Shown here: positions 26,621 through 34,767 of the stretch, one piece after another
Numbering within the stretch: the first letter of the stretch is position 1
How the letters are laid out: each line of letters starts with the position of its first letter
Assembly: GCA_947178505.1 (NCBI GenBank)
Contig: CAMWYR010000004.1
Span: 1-64,000 of the forward strand
Length of the DNA: 64,000 nt
DNA from: an uncultured Muribaculaceae bacterium
GTDB lineage: Bacteria > Bacteroidota > Bacteroidia > Bacteroidales > Muribaculaceae
Reading direction: 5' to 3'
Translations under genes and position numbers: made by a program
The notes under the pieces: generated by a model
Told to the model about the DNA's origin: nothing
Databases searched by the model: none
What the model saw: only the letters and a program-made list of their open reading frames with translations

Positions 26621-27376
26621 ATGAGAAAAAACATTGTAGCAGGCAACTGGAAAATGAACACCACCCTCGATGAGGGCGTGGAACTCGCAAACAACGTCAA
26701 TACACTTCTTAAAGGCAAGAAGGCAAATTGCGATGTTATCGTATGCGTGCCTTTCACTCACCTTACTTCTGTGAACGCAGTGCTTGAGCCCGAACTCGTG
26801 AAGATGGGCGCAGAAAACTGCTCAGAGCACGCCAAGGGTGCTTACACCGGAGAAGTAAGCGCTTCGATGGTTAAGTCGACAGGTGCTGACTATGTGATTC
26901 TCGGCCACAGCGAGCGCCGCCAGTATTTCGGTGAGAATAATGAGCAGCTTCTCGAAAAGACCAAACAGGCTCTTGCCAACGATCTCAAGCCCATCTTCTG
27001 CGTGGGCGAAGTGCTCGAAGAGCGTGAGAACGGTTCTTACAACGATGTCGTTAAGTCGCAGGTTGAGGCCCTCTTCTCGCTCACTCCCGAAGAGTTCTCT
27101 AAGATCGTGATTGCTTACGAACCCGTTTGGGCTATCGGCACCGGCAAGACCGCGACTGCAGAGCAGGCTCAGGATATGCACGCTCACATCCGTAAGGTGA
27201 TCGAGGATAAGTATGGAAAGGAAGTGGCTGATAATACTTCTATCCTTTACGGTGGCAGTTGCAAGCCCTCTAACGCCAAGAAACTTTTTGCAAAGCCCGA
27301 CGTTGACGGCGGTCTCATCGGTGGCGCAGCTCTGAAGGCTGAAGACTTCATGGGCATCATCGAGGCTTTCGGTTAA
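26621..27376 (+). CDS. tpiA: Triosephosphate isomerase
   Basis: Glycolytic/gluconeogenic interconversion of dihydroxyacetone phosphate and glyceraldehyde 3-phosphate. It is 251 residues, standard length. Visible catalytic parts are the N-terminal VAGNWKMN (Asn, Lys), the His in [13 protein letters not shown], the Glu in [15 protein letters not shown] with its flexible loop 6, and the phosphate-binding ILYGGSCKP and GGLIGGAAL. Codon use looks like that of a highly expressed gene. Confidence 0.98.
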   Translation: MRKNIVAGNWKMNTTLDEGVELANNVNTLLKGKKANCDVIVCVPFTHLTSVNAVLEPELVKMGAENCSEHAKGAYTGEVSASMVKSTGADYVILGHSERRQYFGENNEQLLEKTKQALANDLKPIFCVGEVLEERENGSYNDVVKSQVEALFSLTPEEFSKIVIAYEPVWAIGTGKTATAEQAQDMHAHIRKVIEDKYGKEVADNTSILYGGSCKPSNAKKLFAKPDVDGGLIGGAALKAEDFMGIIEAFG

Positions 27377-27452
27377 TTCCGGCCACTGCCTTATTCCCCG
27401 GTTAACGCCGGCCTCTGTTGTCCGGGCCTACGTTTAGTGTTATAATGATTTT

Positions 27453-27971
27453 ATGCGCAAGCTGAAACTGAAGAATGTAATACGCTATGTGGCAGCCGCA
27501 GCTCTTGTATGGGGCTGCGCGTTGCCACCGGCTATTGCTGCAGACTACGAACCCGCAGATTTGATTGAAAAGGAATCAAACGGCAATATCGAGATTGATA
27601 TTCCCGATAACATCATCCGCGAACTTCTTAAGGAGGAATCCGTCAAGACTGTTAAGACTGTGCAGAAGCAGAATCTTCGACCCGGAATCAATAAGGTCGA
27701 CGGTTTCAGAATTCAGGTGTTCAGTGACGGTAGCCATCAGGGTTCGCTGGAATCACGTGCACGCGCCCGCGGCAACGCAGTCGTTGCTAAGTTTCCCAAA
27801 TACAGGGGACAGGTATACTCATATTCGAGTTCGCCTAACTGGTATACGCGTGTAGGAAATTTCCGCACTTCAGCTGAAGCCTCTGCCGCATTGGTTGAAC
27901 TAAGACGTGCATTCCCGCAGTTTGCCGGCGAAATGAGAGTGGTGAAATCACAGATTGTCGTGATTAAATAA
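27453..27971 (+). CDS. SPOR domain periplasmic protein
   Basis: A 172-residue exported protein with a signal peptide (VAAAALVWGCALPPAIAAD) and a C-terminal SPOR domain: GFRIQVFSDGSHQGSLESRA, then YTRVGNFRTSAEASAALVEL and a closing MRVVKSQIVVIK strand. SPOR domains bind denuded glycan strands at division sites, so an envelope or division role is likely. It sits between tpiA and folE on the same strand and may be co-transcribed with folE 19 bases downstream. Confidence 0.88.
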   Translation: MRKLKLKNVIRYVAAAALVWGCALPPAIAADYEPADLIEKESNGNIEIDIPDNIIRELLKEESVKTVKTVQKQNLRPGINKVDGFRIQVFSDGSHQGSLESRARARGNAVVAKFPKYRGQVYSYSSSPNWYTRVGNFRTSAEASAALVELRRAFPQFAGEMRVVKSQIVVIK

Positions 27972-27990
27972 TCTTGTTAATTTATTTAAA

Positions 27991-28575
27991 ATGGTTAAAA
28001 GTTCGCACGACCCTAAAGTGGTGGAGGAAATCGCATCTCATTATAAGGCGATTCTTGAACTGATTGGGGAAGACCCGGAACGTGAAGGCTTAGTGAAGAC
28101 TCCGGTCAGGGCGGCGAAAGCAATACTTGACATTGCCTCCGGATATAGGCAGGATCCCTTGTCGGTTGCCCGTCAGGCTGTCTTTGAACATGCCGGATCA
28201 CGACTGGTCATTGTCCGTGATATCGAGTTCTACAGTATGTGCGAGCATCATATCCTTCCATTTTTCGGAAAAATTTCCGTAGGTTATATTCCGAACGGAA
28301 AGATGATAGGATTGTCTAAGATGGCAAGAATCGTGGAGTGTTTCGCCCGGCGTCTCCAGGTGCAGGAGCGACTTACGTCGCAGGTTTGTCAGCTTCTTTC
28401 GGAGGCTATGCCCGTCAAGGGAGTGATCGTTTCATGCACTGCCGAACATCTCTGTATGAAGATGCGCGGTGTCGAGAAGCAGGAGACTGCGACAACTACT
28501 TACGACTATAACGGCGTATTTGAAACCGACGCAGCTTTGCGCGAGGAATTCCTACGTCTGATTTCATCTCATTGA
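27991..28575 (+). CDS. folE: GTP cyclohydrolase I
   Basis: First step of folate (tetrahydropterin) synthesis, GTP to 7,8-dihydroneopterin triphosphate. The zinc ligands are Cys84 and His87 in YSMCEHHILPF and Cys155 in AEHLCMKMRG. GKISVGYIPNGKMIGLSKMA is also typical. It has 194 residues, standard length, and is followed by a strong terminator. Confidence 0.97.
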   Translation: MVKSSHDPKVVEEIASHYKAILELIGEDPEREGLVKTPVRAAKAILDIASGYRQDPLSVARQAVFEHAGSRLVIVRDIEFYSMCEHHILPFFGKISVGYIPNGKMIGLSKMARIVECFARRLQVQERLTSQVCQLLSEAMPVKGVIVSCTAEHLCMKMRGVEKQETATTTYDYNGVFETDAALREEFLRLISSH

Positions 28576-28629
28576 CGCATGAATCGCACCCTTAAACTTT
28601 AATTCTCTCGCGAGGTTCGCGAAAAAATA

Positions 28630-28676
28630 GGGCTTCAGCTGCACATCCTTTATCGGTTGGCTGAAGCCCTTTTTAT
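28630..28676 (+). terminator. Terminator after folE
   Basis: GGGCTTCAGC (28630-28639) pairs with GCTGAAGCCC (28660-28669), followed by TTTTTATT. Confidence 0.85.
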
Positions 28677-28784
28677 TCTGTGCTTTTCAGCCGGTATTAC
28701 ACTGGTGGATGAGATGTGAATCTTTCATTGGTCATTATTTTGTGGATAAGAACCCACTTGTTGCGATTTTTTACAATCCAAGGG

Positions 28785-28815
28785 TTTGATACTTCGCCAA
28801 TTATTAGTATTTTTG
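28785..28815 (+). promoter_or_regulatory. Promoter of the dehydrogenase-tsaB-murA run
   Basis: -33 TTTG (28785-28788), a 19-nt spacer and -7 TATTTTTG (28808-28815). It lies inside the upstream in-frame extension of the next gene and so decides that gene's start. Confidence 0.65.
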
Positions 28816-28880
28816 TAAATGATAAAACGATTCCGCGCCGTCAGGATGTTTTCTCCGGCCCGGCTCAGTATGTCTGTGAC

Positions 28881-30473
28881 GTGATAAAGGATATTTCGCT
28901 AAGAGTCAAACCCGTTGTTGCATCCTCTTCCGATAAGGTTAGGGATGAGCTTCTCGCGTATTTGGGTAAGGAAGCTAAGAAATTAAATGATTTTCGTATA
29001 ATCAGGAGATCAATTGATGCCCGCAAGAGTCCGGTGATGATTAATCTTCTGGTGCGGATAGCCACGGGTGAAGACGAGAAAGTCGAATCTACGTTCAAGC
29101 CTGTGGAGTTCAAGCCTGTTTCTGAAGATGCACCTGTAGTGATAATTGTCGGTGCGGGCCCGGCAGGTCTATTCGCCGGTCTTGAGGCTTTGCGAAACGG
29201 CATCCGTCCGATTATACTTGAACGTGGCCGTGATGTTGAAAGGCGTCGTCTTGATATCGCCAATATATCGAGACAGAAAAGAATCAACCCTGATTCGAAT
29301 TATTGTTTCGGAGAGGGAGGCGCCGGCGCATACAGCGACGGTAAGTTGTACACACGCAGCAAGAAACGTGGTTCAGTAGAGGAAGTTTTACAATTGCTTG
29401 TTCAGCATGGAGCAACGCCAGATATCCTGATCGATGCTCATCCGCATATCGGATCTGATAATCTGCCGAATGTGATTAAGGCTATTCGCAATACAATTAC
29501 TGAGAATGGGGGAGAAGTGAGATTTGAAGCACGCGCCGACGGTCTCATCATGAAAGAAGGCAGAGCTGTCGGGGTAATGACTGAGACGGGAGAAGTCTTA
29601 GGAGACGCCGTGGTGCTTGCCACAGGCCATTCAGCCCATGATACGTTCCGTGCTGTTTATGAAGCAGGCGTCGCTGTCGAACCGAAGGGCATTGCGGTAG
29701 GAGTTCGGCTTGAGCATCCTCAGAAACTCATTGATCGTATGCAGTATCACTCGCACGAGGGGCGTGGCAAATATCTTCCAGCTGCGGAATATAGTTTCGT
29801 GGCTCAGGCGGCCGACCGTGGTGTATATTCTTTCTGTATGTGTCCGGGGGGTGTGATCGTACCTGCCGGTAGTTCGGACCATGAACTTGTGGTTAATGGT
29901 ATGTCCGCTTCGGCGCGTGCCGGAAAATGGGCGAATTCCGGAATGGTTGTGGAACTTCATCCCGGAGATTTACCTGAGTTGGCTGCTCCGGGACCGCTTG
30001 AAATGCTTGAAGTGCAAGAAGCTCTTGAAAGAAAAATGTTTGAGGCAGCGGGAAATACAATCCAGGCCCCCGCTCAGCGTATGAAGGATTTCGTGGATGG
30101 GAAAGTGTCAGTTGATCTTCCGGACTCTTCATATGCTCCGGGGCTGTTAGCCGCTGACTTTAACAAGATATTCCCCGGATTTATTTCATCACGTCTTAGA
30201 GATGGATTCAATACATTCGGACGTCGTGCAAAGGGATTTCTGACCAATGATGCCGTTATGATTGGCCTTGAATCGCGCACGTCTTCTCCAGTGAGGATAA
30301 CTCGCGATCCTGTGACACTTGAGAGCGTATCGACTCCAGGCCTCTACCCGGCAGGAGAGGGCGCCGGCTATGCGGGCGGCATCGTCTCCGCTGCTATTGA
30401 CGGAATGCGCTGCATAAGGGCATTCGCTGATTCCATTCATGTCCGGCATGATAATAAGAAACTTGAGAAATGA
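28881..30473 (+). CDS. FAD-dependent dehydrogenase (COG2509-type)
   Basis: A flavoprotein of about 530 residues. The start is put at GTG 28881 (VIKDISLRVKPV), because a consensus promoter lies at 28785-28815 and the N-terminal domain of this family begins with such a strand. The frame is open back to 28716, but that part looks non-coding. The FAD-binding motif is IIVGAGPAGLFAGLEALRNG, followed by the family's YCFGEGGAGAYSDGKLYTRS and a C-terminal GLYPAGEGAGYAGGIVSAA. The substrate of this widespread family is not known. It overlaps tsaB by 4 bases. Confidence 0.85.
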   Translation: MIKDISLRVKPVVASSSDKVRDELLAYLGKEAKKLNDFRIIRRSIDARKSPVMINLLVRIATGEDEKVESTFKPVEFKPVSEDAPVVIIVGAGPAGLFAGLEALRNGIRPIILERGRDVERRRLDIANISRQKRINPDSNYCFGEGGAGAYSDGKLYTRSKKRGSVEEVLQLLVQHGATPDILIDAHPHIGSDNLPNVIKAIRNTITENGGEVRFEARADGLIMKEGRAVGVMTETGEVLGDAVVLATGHSAHDTFRAVYEAGVAVEPKGIAVGVRLEHPQKLIDRMQYHSHEGRGKYLPAAEYSFVAQAADRGVYSFCMCPGGVIVPAGSSDHELVVNGMSASARAGKWANSGMVVELHPGDLPELAAPGPLEMLEVQEALERKMFEAAGNTIQAPAQRMKDFVDGKVSVDLPDSSYAPGLLAADFNKIFPGFISSRLRDGFNTFGRRAKGFLTNDAVMIGLESRTSSPVRITRDPVTLESVSTPGLYPAGEGAGYAGGIVSAAIDGMRCIRAFADSIHVRHDNKKLEK

Positions 30474-31168
30474 CAATATTAAATATCGAAACTTCAGGAA
30501 AGATATGCAGCGTAGCGCTAACGCAATATGGAGCATTGGAAATGCAGCTCGATAATGCGGAGGGTATGCAGCATGCAAATTTACTCGCTCCATTTGTCGA
30601 TCGCATCCTGGAAGAAGTAAGAAGAAAGGAAATGAAGCTTGATGCGATTGCCGTGAGTATCGGCCCGGGTAGTTATACCGGTCTGCGCATCGGACTTTCT
30701 TTGGCTAAAGGTCTTGCTTTCAGCATGAATCTTCCACTGATTGGCGTTGACACGCTCAAGATACTTGCTGTCAAGGCCATGTTCCGTTCCGAAAACTGGA
30801 CGGGCGAGGAAATCCTTGTGCCCATGGTGGATGCAAGACGTATGGAGGTATTCACAGCACCTTATGATTTCGCATTGAATCCGTTGACAGAGCCGGGACC
30901 GATGATTCTTGACGAGAATTCATTTAAGGATCTTCTTGACTCCGGAAAACATCTCTACTTTATCGGCGATGGTGCGGAAAAAGCAAAGAAAGTTATCAAT
31001 CACCCCAATGCCCACTGGATTGAGGGGCTCCTGCCGCAGGCTAAGGATATGATGGCCCTTTCGGAGAAGGCGCTCCGCGAAAAGGATTTTCTTGATTTAG
31101 CTTATTCCACTCCCAACTACCTGAAGGCTTATCAGACCACAATACCAAAAAATCCCCTAAAAAAGTAA
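30470..31168 (+). CDS. tsaB: TsaB, tRNA threonylcarbamoyladenosine synthesis protein
   Basis: ASKHA-fold partner of TsaD and TsaE in making t6A37 on ANN-decoding tRNAs. The N-terminus is ILNIETSGKICSVAL, then VSIGPGSYTGLRIGLSLAKG near residues 63-83, both typical of TsaB. It has 232 residues. Its ATG overlaps the stop of the flavoprotein gene (ATGA), and the DUF4290 gene follows 3 bases later. Confidence 0.95.
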   Translation: MTILNIETSGKICSVALTQYGALEMQLDNAEGMQHANLLAPFVDRILEEVRRKEMKLDAIAVSIGPGSYTGLRIGLSLAKGLAFSMNLPLIGVDTLKILAVKAMFRSENWTGEEILVPMVDARRMEVFTAPYDFALNPLTEPGPMILDENSFKDLLDSGKHLYFIGDGAEKAKKVINHPNAHWIEGLLPQAKDMMALSEKALREKDFLDLAYSTPNYLKAYQTTIPKNPLKK

Positions 31169-31171
31169 GTC

Positions 31172-31768
31172 ATGCTACCCTATAATACAGATATGGAACC
31201 CGTGATTCTTCCTGAATTCGGCCGTAACCTACAGGGACTCATTGATTATTGCATAGCAATTCCCGACCGTGACGAACGCACTGCCTGCGCTTTTGCAATA
31301 GCAGAGACTATGGCCGGGCAGTTCCCTCATCTTGTGGGTGAGGGAGGCGATATGTCGGTTATCTGGAACAACCTCAATGTGATGTCTAAGTTCAAGCTTG
31401 ATGTTGATTTCCCTTGTGAAGTGCTGTCGGAAGAAAAGCTGCATCCTGTGCCGGCCAAACTCCCTTATACTTCGTCGAGAATCCGATTCCGCCATTACGG
31501 AAAAAATATTGAGGGAATGATCGATAAGGTGTGTGAGATGGAGGATTCGCCGGAGAAGGTTATTGCCATTTCACTGATCGCCAATCAGATGAAGAAACTA
31601 ATGCTGCAGCATAACCCGGAAGGTGTGGATGACGCAAAGATAATCAGGGATCTTAATTTCTATTCTCAGGGCAGACTGAATCTTGATCCGGAAACATATA
31701 TTCTTCATGAATTCAAGGAGGTTCCCGTTGTCCAGATGAATAACAATAAAAAGCGTAAGAAAAAATGA
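31172..31768 (+). CDS. DUF4290 family protein
   Basis: A 198-residue soluble protein found in Bacteroidetes, typically just before murA. Recognisable segments are EFGRNLQGLIDYCIAIPDRD, MSVIWNNLNVMSKFKLDVDF and YGKNIEGMIDKVCEMEDS, with a Lys-rich C-terminus. No function is known. Its stop overlaps the murA start by 4 bases, so a coupled role in cell-wall synthesis is possible but unproven. Confidence 0.9.
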   Translation: MLPYNTDMEPVILPEFGRNLQGLIDYCIAIPDRDERTACAFAIAETMAGQFPHLVGEGGDMSVIWNNLNVMSKFKLDVDFPCEVLSEEKLHPVPAKLPYTSSRIRFRHYGKNIEGMIDKVCEMEDSPEKVIAISLIANQMKKLMLQHNPEGVDDAKIIRDLNFYSQGRLNLDPETYILHEFKEVPVVQMNNNKKRKKK

Positions 31769-33081
31769 GCAGCTTTATTGTAGAAGGAGGTCATCGTCTT
31801 GAAGGCGAGATTAAGATTAAGGGAGCAAAGAATGAGGCTCTCCAGGTGATTTGCGCTACACTTCTCACTCCGGAAAAAGTAATTATCTCGAATATTCCAC
31901 AGATATCTGATGTGCGTAATCTTATAATACTCCTCCAGGAAATGGGAGTAAAAGTGGAATATATTTCACCTTCCGAAGTTTCTTTTCAGGCTGATGATAT
32001 AGATATCTCTTATATCTATTCCGACAAATACCGTAAGAAAGCGGAATCTCTGCGAGGTTCGGTGATGGTTATGGGGCCTCTCGTCACCAGATTCGGGCGT
32101 GCGGTCATGCCTCGCCCGGGAGGTGACAAGATCGGGCGACGCAGACTTGATACTCATTTTGTCGGTCTTAGCAATCTGGGAGCTTCTTTTGAATACAATC
32201 GCGAATCGCATACTTACGAAATAGAGGCACCCGATGGTGGGCTGAAAGGCACTTATATGTTGCTCGATGAAGCCTCCGTTACAGGCACTGCAAATATAAT
32301 TATGGCTGCAGTGCTTGCTGAAGGGCAGACGACGATCTATAATGCTGCCTGTGAGCCTTATATACAGCAACTTTGTAAGATGCTTGTGAGGATGGGCGCT
32401 AAGATTGAGGGGATCGGATCCAATCTTCTCAATATTACTGGAGTGGATAGCCTTAAGGGTACGGACCATCGTCTGCTTCCCGATATGATCGAGGTCGGTA
32501 GTTTCATAGGAATGGCTGCCATGACCGGCTCAAACCTGCTTCTTAAGGATGTTGGGGTGGCCGATTTAGGCCTGATGCCTGAGGTGTTCCGCCGGGTGGG
32601 AGTCAATCTCATTATCGAAGGAAATGATATAAGGATCGATCAGAAGGAAATTTACAGTATAGATGAATTTATCGATGGTTCGATTATGACGATTGCCGAT
32701 GCGCCATGGCCCGGACTATCCCCGGACTTAATCAGTATCTTTCTTGTGGTTGCGACGCAGGCACGCGGGTCGGTCATCATTCATCAGAAAATGTTTGAAA
32801 GCAGGCTCTTCTTTGTCGATAAACTTCTCGATATGGGTGCGAGAATTATTCTTTGCGATCCTCATCGTGCCGTAGTGATTGGGGCTGGCAAGTTCAACTG
32901 TCTGAAAGCCACCTCAATGGTTTCTCCTGATATCCGGGCCGGAATCGCAATGCTCATCGCCGCAATGGGAGCGAAGGGCACGAGCCGGATTCAGAATATC
33001 AATCAGATTGATCGCGGATACGAAAACCTTGATCGTCGTCTCAACAAATTGGGCGCAAAAATCATTAGAATAGAAGAATAG
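31765..33081 (+). CDS. murA: MurA, UDP-N-acetylglucosamine 1-carboxyvinyltransferase
   Basis: First committed step of peptidoglycan synthesis, adding enolpyruvate from PEP to UDP-GlcNAc. It has 438 residues. Lys20-Asn23 lie in IKGAKNEAL, and the active-site loop is PRPGGDKIGRRRLDTHF. The residue matching Cys115 of E. coli (GGCAIG) is Asp121 here. Such Cys-to-Asp enzymes are active and insensitive to fosfomycin in other bacteria. Further family motifs include DMIEVGSFIGMAAMTG and PWPGLSPDLISIF. It is coupled to DUF4290 upstream and followed by rimM. Confidence 0.97.
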   Translation: MSSFIVEGGHRLEGEIKIKGAKNEALQVICATLLTPEKVIISNIPQISDVRNLIILLQEMGVKVEYISPSEVSFQADDIDISYIYSDKYRKKAESLRGSVMVMGPLVTRFGRAVMPRPGGDKIGRRRLDTHFVGLSNLGASFEYNRESHTYEIEAPDGGLKGTYMLLDEASVTGTANIIMAAVLAEGQTTIYNAACEPYIQQLCKMLVRMGAKIEGIGSNLLNITGVDSLKGTDHRLLPDMIEVGSFIGMAAMTGSNLLLKDVGVADLGLMPEVFRRVGVNLIIEGNDIRIDQKEIYSIDEFIDGSIMTIADAPWPGLSPDLISIFLVVATQARGSVIIHQKMFESRLFFVDKLLDMGARIILCDPHRAVVIGAGKFNCLKATSMVSPDIRAGIAMLIAAMGAKGTSRIQNINQIDRGYENLDRRLNKLGAKIIRIEE

Positions 33082-33133
33082 GCATCTTCACGATCCCCCC
33101 GGGGAGTTGATGGCGCCCGATAATTTGACCGAA

Positions 33134-33667
33134 ATGATTACGAAGGAAGAAATAGTAGAAATCGGAAAGTTCCAGAAAACCCATGCGCTGAAGGGCGAAC
33201 TGAACGCAATCCTTGATGTCGATGTTGATTATGCGGAGGAGGATTATCCGATGATAGTTGATGTCGACGGAATCTATGTTCCGTTCTATGTGAATTCGAT
33301 CCGGCCGAAAGGCACAGAGACATATCTTATCAGCCTTGAAGGGGTTGATTCGCAGGAAGATGCAAAGGAGTTTGTAAACAAGACGATATACGGTCTCCGT
33401 AAAGACGTAGGCGAATACTTCGAGACAGAAGATCTTGATCTGGCGAGTGATTTTGTCGGCTACGAACTTGTGGATTCTGAATTCGGAAAAGTGGGAAAGG
33501 TTATCGGTGTCGACGATTCTACAGCCAATGTGCTCTTCATTGTGGAGACTCCCGATGGTAACACTGTATATGTGCCGGTTGCAGAGGAGTTTATCATGAA
33601 TATTGACGACGAAGCTCGTCGCATTGCGACTTCCTTGCCTGAAGGTCTTATCAATTTAAATTCTTAA
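33134..33667 (+). CDS. rimM: RimM, 16S rRNA processing factor
   Basis: Assists maturation of the 30S head and binds S19. The N-terminal RimM barrel is EIVEIGKFQKTHALKGELNA and the PRC-barrel half is DLASDFVGYELVDSEFGKVG then VPVAEEFIMNIDD. The start is placed at ATG 33134 (MITKEEIVEIG), which matches family N-termini. An in-frame ATG at 33110 would add eight residues. It has 177 residues and is in the murA transcription unit. Confidence 0.93.
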   Translation: MITKEEIVEIGKFQKTHALKGELNAILDVDVDYAEEDYPMIVDVDGIYVPFYVNSIRPKGTETYLISLEGVDSQEDAKEFVNKTIYGLRKDVGEYFETEDLDLASDFVGYELVDSEFGKVGKVIGVDDSTANVLFIVETPDGNTVYVPVAEEFIMNIDDEARRIATSLPEGLINLNS

Positions 33668-33698
33668 TATCCTGGCGACAGGAAAAACATTATTGACT

Positions 33699-34016
33699 AT
33701 GAGCGAACTTACGAAGTTTGATGAGGATGATGCTATAAAATTTATCCGCGCGACCCTTACGCCGGAAAAGAATTCGCAGATATCCGATGATGAGATACTT
33801 TACGTAATCGACTGCATCTGGGATTGGTATGAGAAAAACGGCTATCTGAAAATTGATGCCAATATCACTGATGAGGAGGAGATTGACGTGGATAAGCTCG
33901 TGGCTTATGTGCAGAAAGAGCTTAAACGTGCCGGTGAGACTCTTCTCGTTCCGGAAGATCTGAAACCAATAATATTAGCCGAACTTCAGTATGAGGAGTC
34001 TATCGAGGATTTTTAA
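33699..34016 (+). CDS. Small acidic protein of unknown function
   Basis: A 105-residue, strongly acidic soluble protein (MSELTKFDEDDAIKFIRATL, then DEEEIDVDKLVAYVQKELKR). ATG 33699 is preferred over a TTG two codons upstream. No signal peptide, membrane segment or known motif is seen; the predicted content is mainly helical. It follows rimM by 31 bases, and the OmpA gene starts 26 bases before its stop, so it belongs to the same operon. Confidence 0.8.
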   Translation: MSELTKFDEDDAIKFIRATLTPEKNSQISDDEILYVIDCIWDWYEKNGYLKIDANITDEEEIDVDKLVAYVQKELKRAGETLLVPEDLKPIILAELQYEESIEDF

Positions 34017-34707
34017 ATCATCCGCAGCCGCAACAGTATGTATTCTGGCATTTGCCGGAGTGGAGGCTAAGACTATCACTCTTCCGGTAGAAAATGCTTC
34101 TGCTCAGTCGGCTCCTGTAAAAAGCGATGCGGAGAAATCTGTTGGGTCTGAGATGGAGGAGTTGGAATTCGTGGAGGCACTAAACTCTGTGCCTCTTGAT
34201 GCGAAAAGTGCTGATCTGATTCGGAAATTTCAGGAGAAAGAGGGGCGTTCAAGGCTCCATGCACGCGAGTATAATGAGAAGAACGGCTGCACCGTGGAAA
34301 CTTTCAGAAATAAGGAAGTGCTTCTCATCACAATCCCTGCTTACAAGCTCTTTGCTCCGAATTCTACAGAACTGCGTCAGTCGGCATCCACTTTTCTCTT
34401 ACCACTCAAGCGTTATCTGAAGAGTCCTGATATGTATCGGGTGCTTATAGTGATGCATACCGACAATACCGGATCTGAGGCTTATCGCGACATGATAACC
34501 GAAAAGCGTTCGGAGGCGGTGGCCGATTGGTTTGAAGAGCAGGGTGCTGATACGGAATATCTGTTCCCGTTCGCCAATGGTGATGAAATGCCTCTGAAGG
34601 AGAATAACTCAATGGCCAACAGGGCTAAAAACCGGAGGCTGGAAGTATATCTTGTGCCCGGGAAGCAGATGCTCGAACAGGCTAAGAAGGGCAGGATCGT
34701 TTTCTGA
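33991..34707 (+). CDS. OmpA-domain envelope protein
   Basis: A 238-residue exported protein: signal peptide (SSAAATVCILAFAGVEAK), a 70-residue variable linker, and a C-terminal OmpA/MotB-like peptidoglycan-binding domain (LFAPNSTELRQSASTFLLPL, VIMHTDNTGSEAYRDMITEK, and SMANRAKNRRLEVYLVP). Peptidoglycan attachment is expected from the Asp and Arg of that domain. It begins inside the preceding gene and is last in the murA-rimM run. Confidence 0.88.
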   Translation: MRSLSRIFKSSAAATVCILAFAGVEAKTITLPVENASAQSAPVKSDAEKSVGSEMEELEFVEALNSVPLDAKSADLIRKFQEKEGRSRLHAREYNEKNGCTVETFRNKEVLLITIPAYKLFAPNSTELRQSASTFLLPLKRYLKSPDMYRVLIVMHTDNTGSEAYRDMITEKRSEAVADWFEEQGADTEYLFPFANGDEMPLKENNSMANRAKNRRLEVYLVPGKQMLEQAKKGRIVF

Positions 34708-34726
34708 GCCTCCGGCATTTATAATA

Positions 34727-34759
34727 CAGCCCGATCAGTTCTTAACACTGGTCGGGCTG
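34727..34759. terminator. Hairpin between convergent genes
   Basis: CAGCCCGATCAG (34727-34738) pairs with CTGGTCGGGCTG (34748-34759) with one G-T pair. The plus-strand tail is poor in T, so it is a weak intrinsic terminator or a stability hairpin. Confidence 0.5.
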
Positions 34760-34767
34760 ATGTAGCA

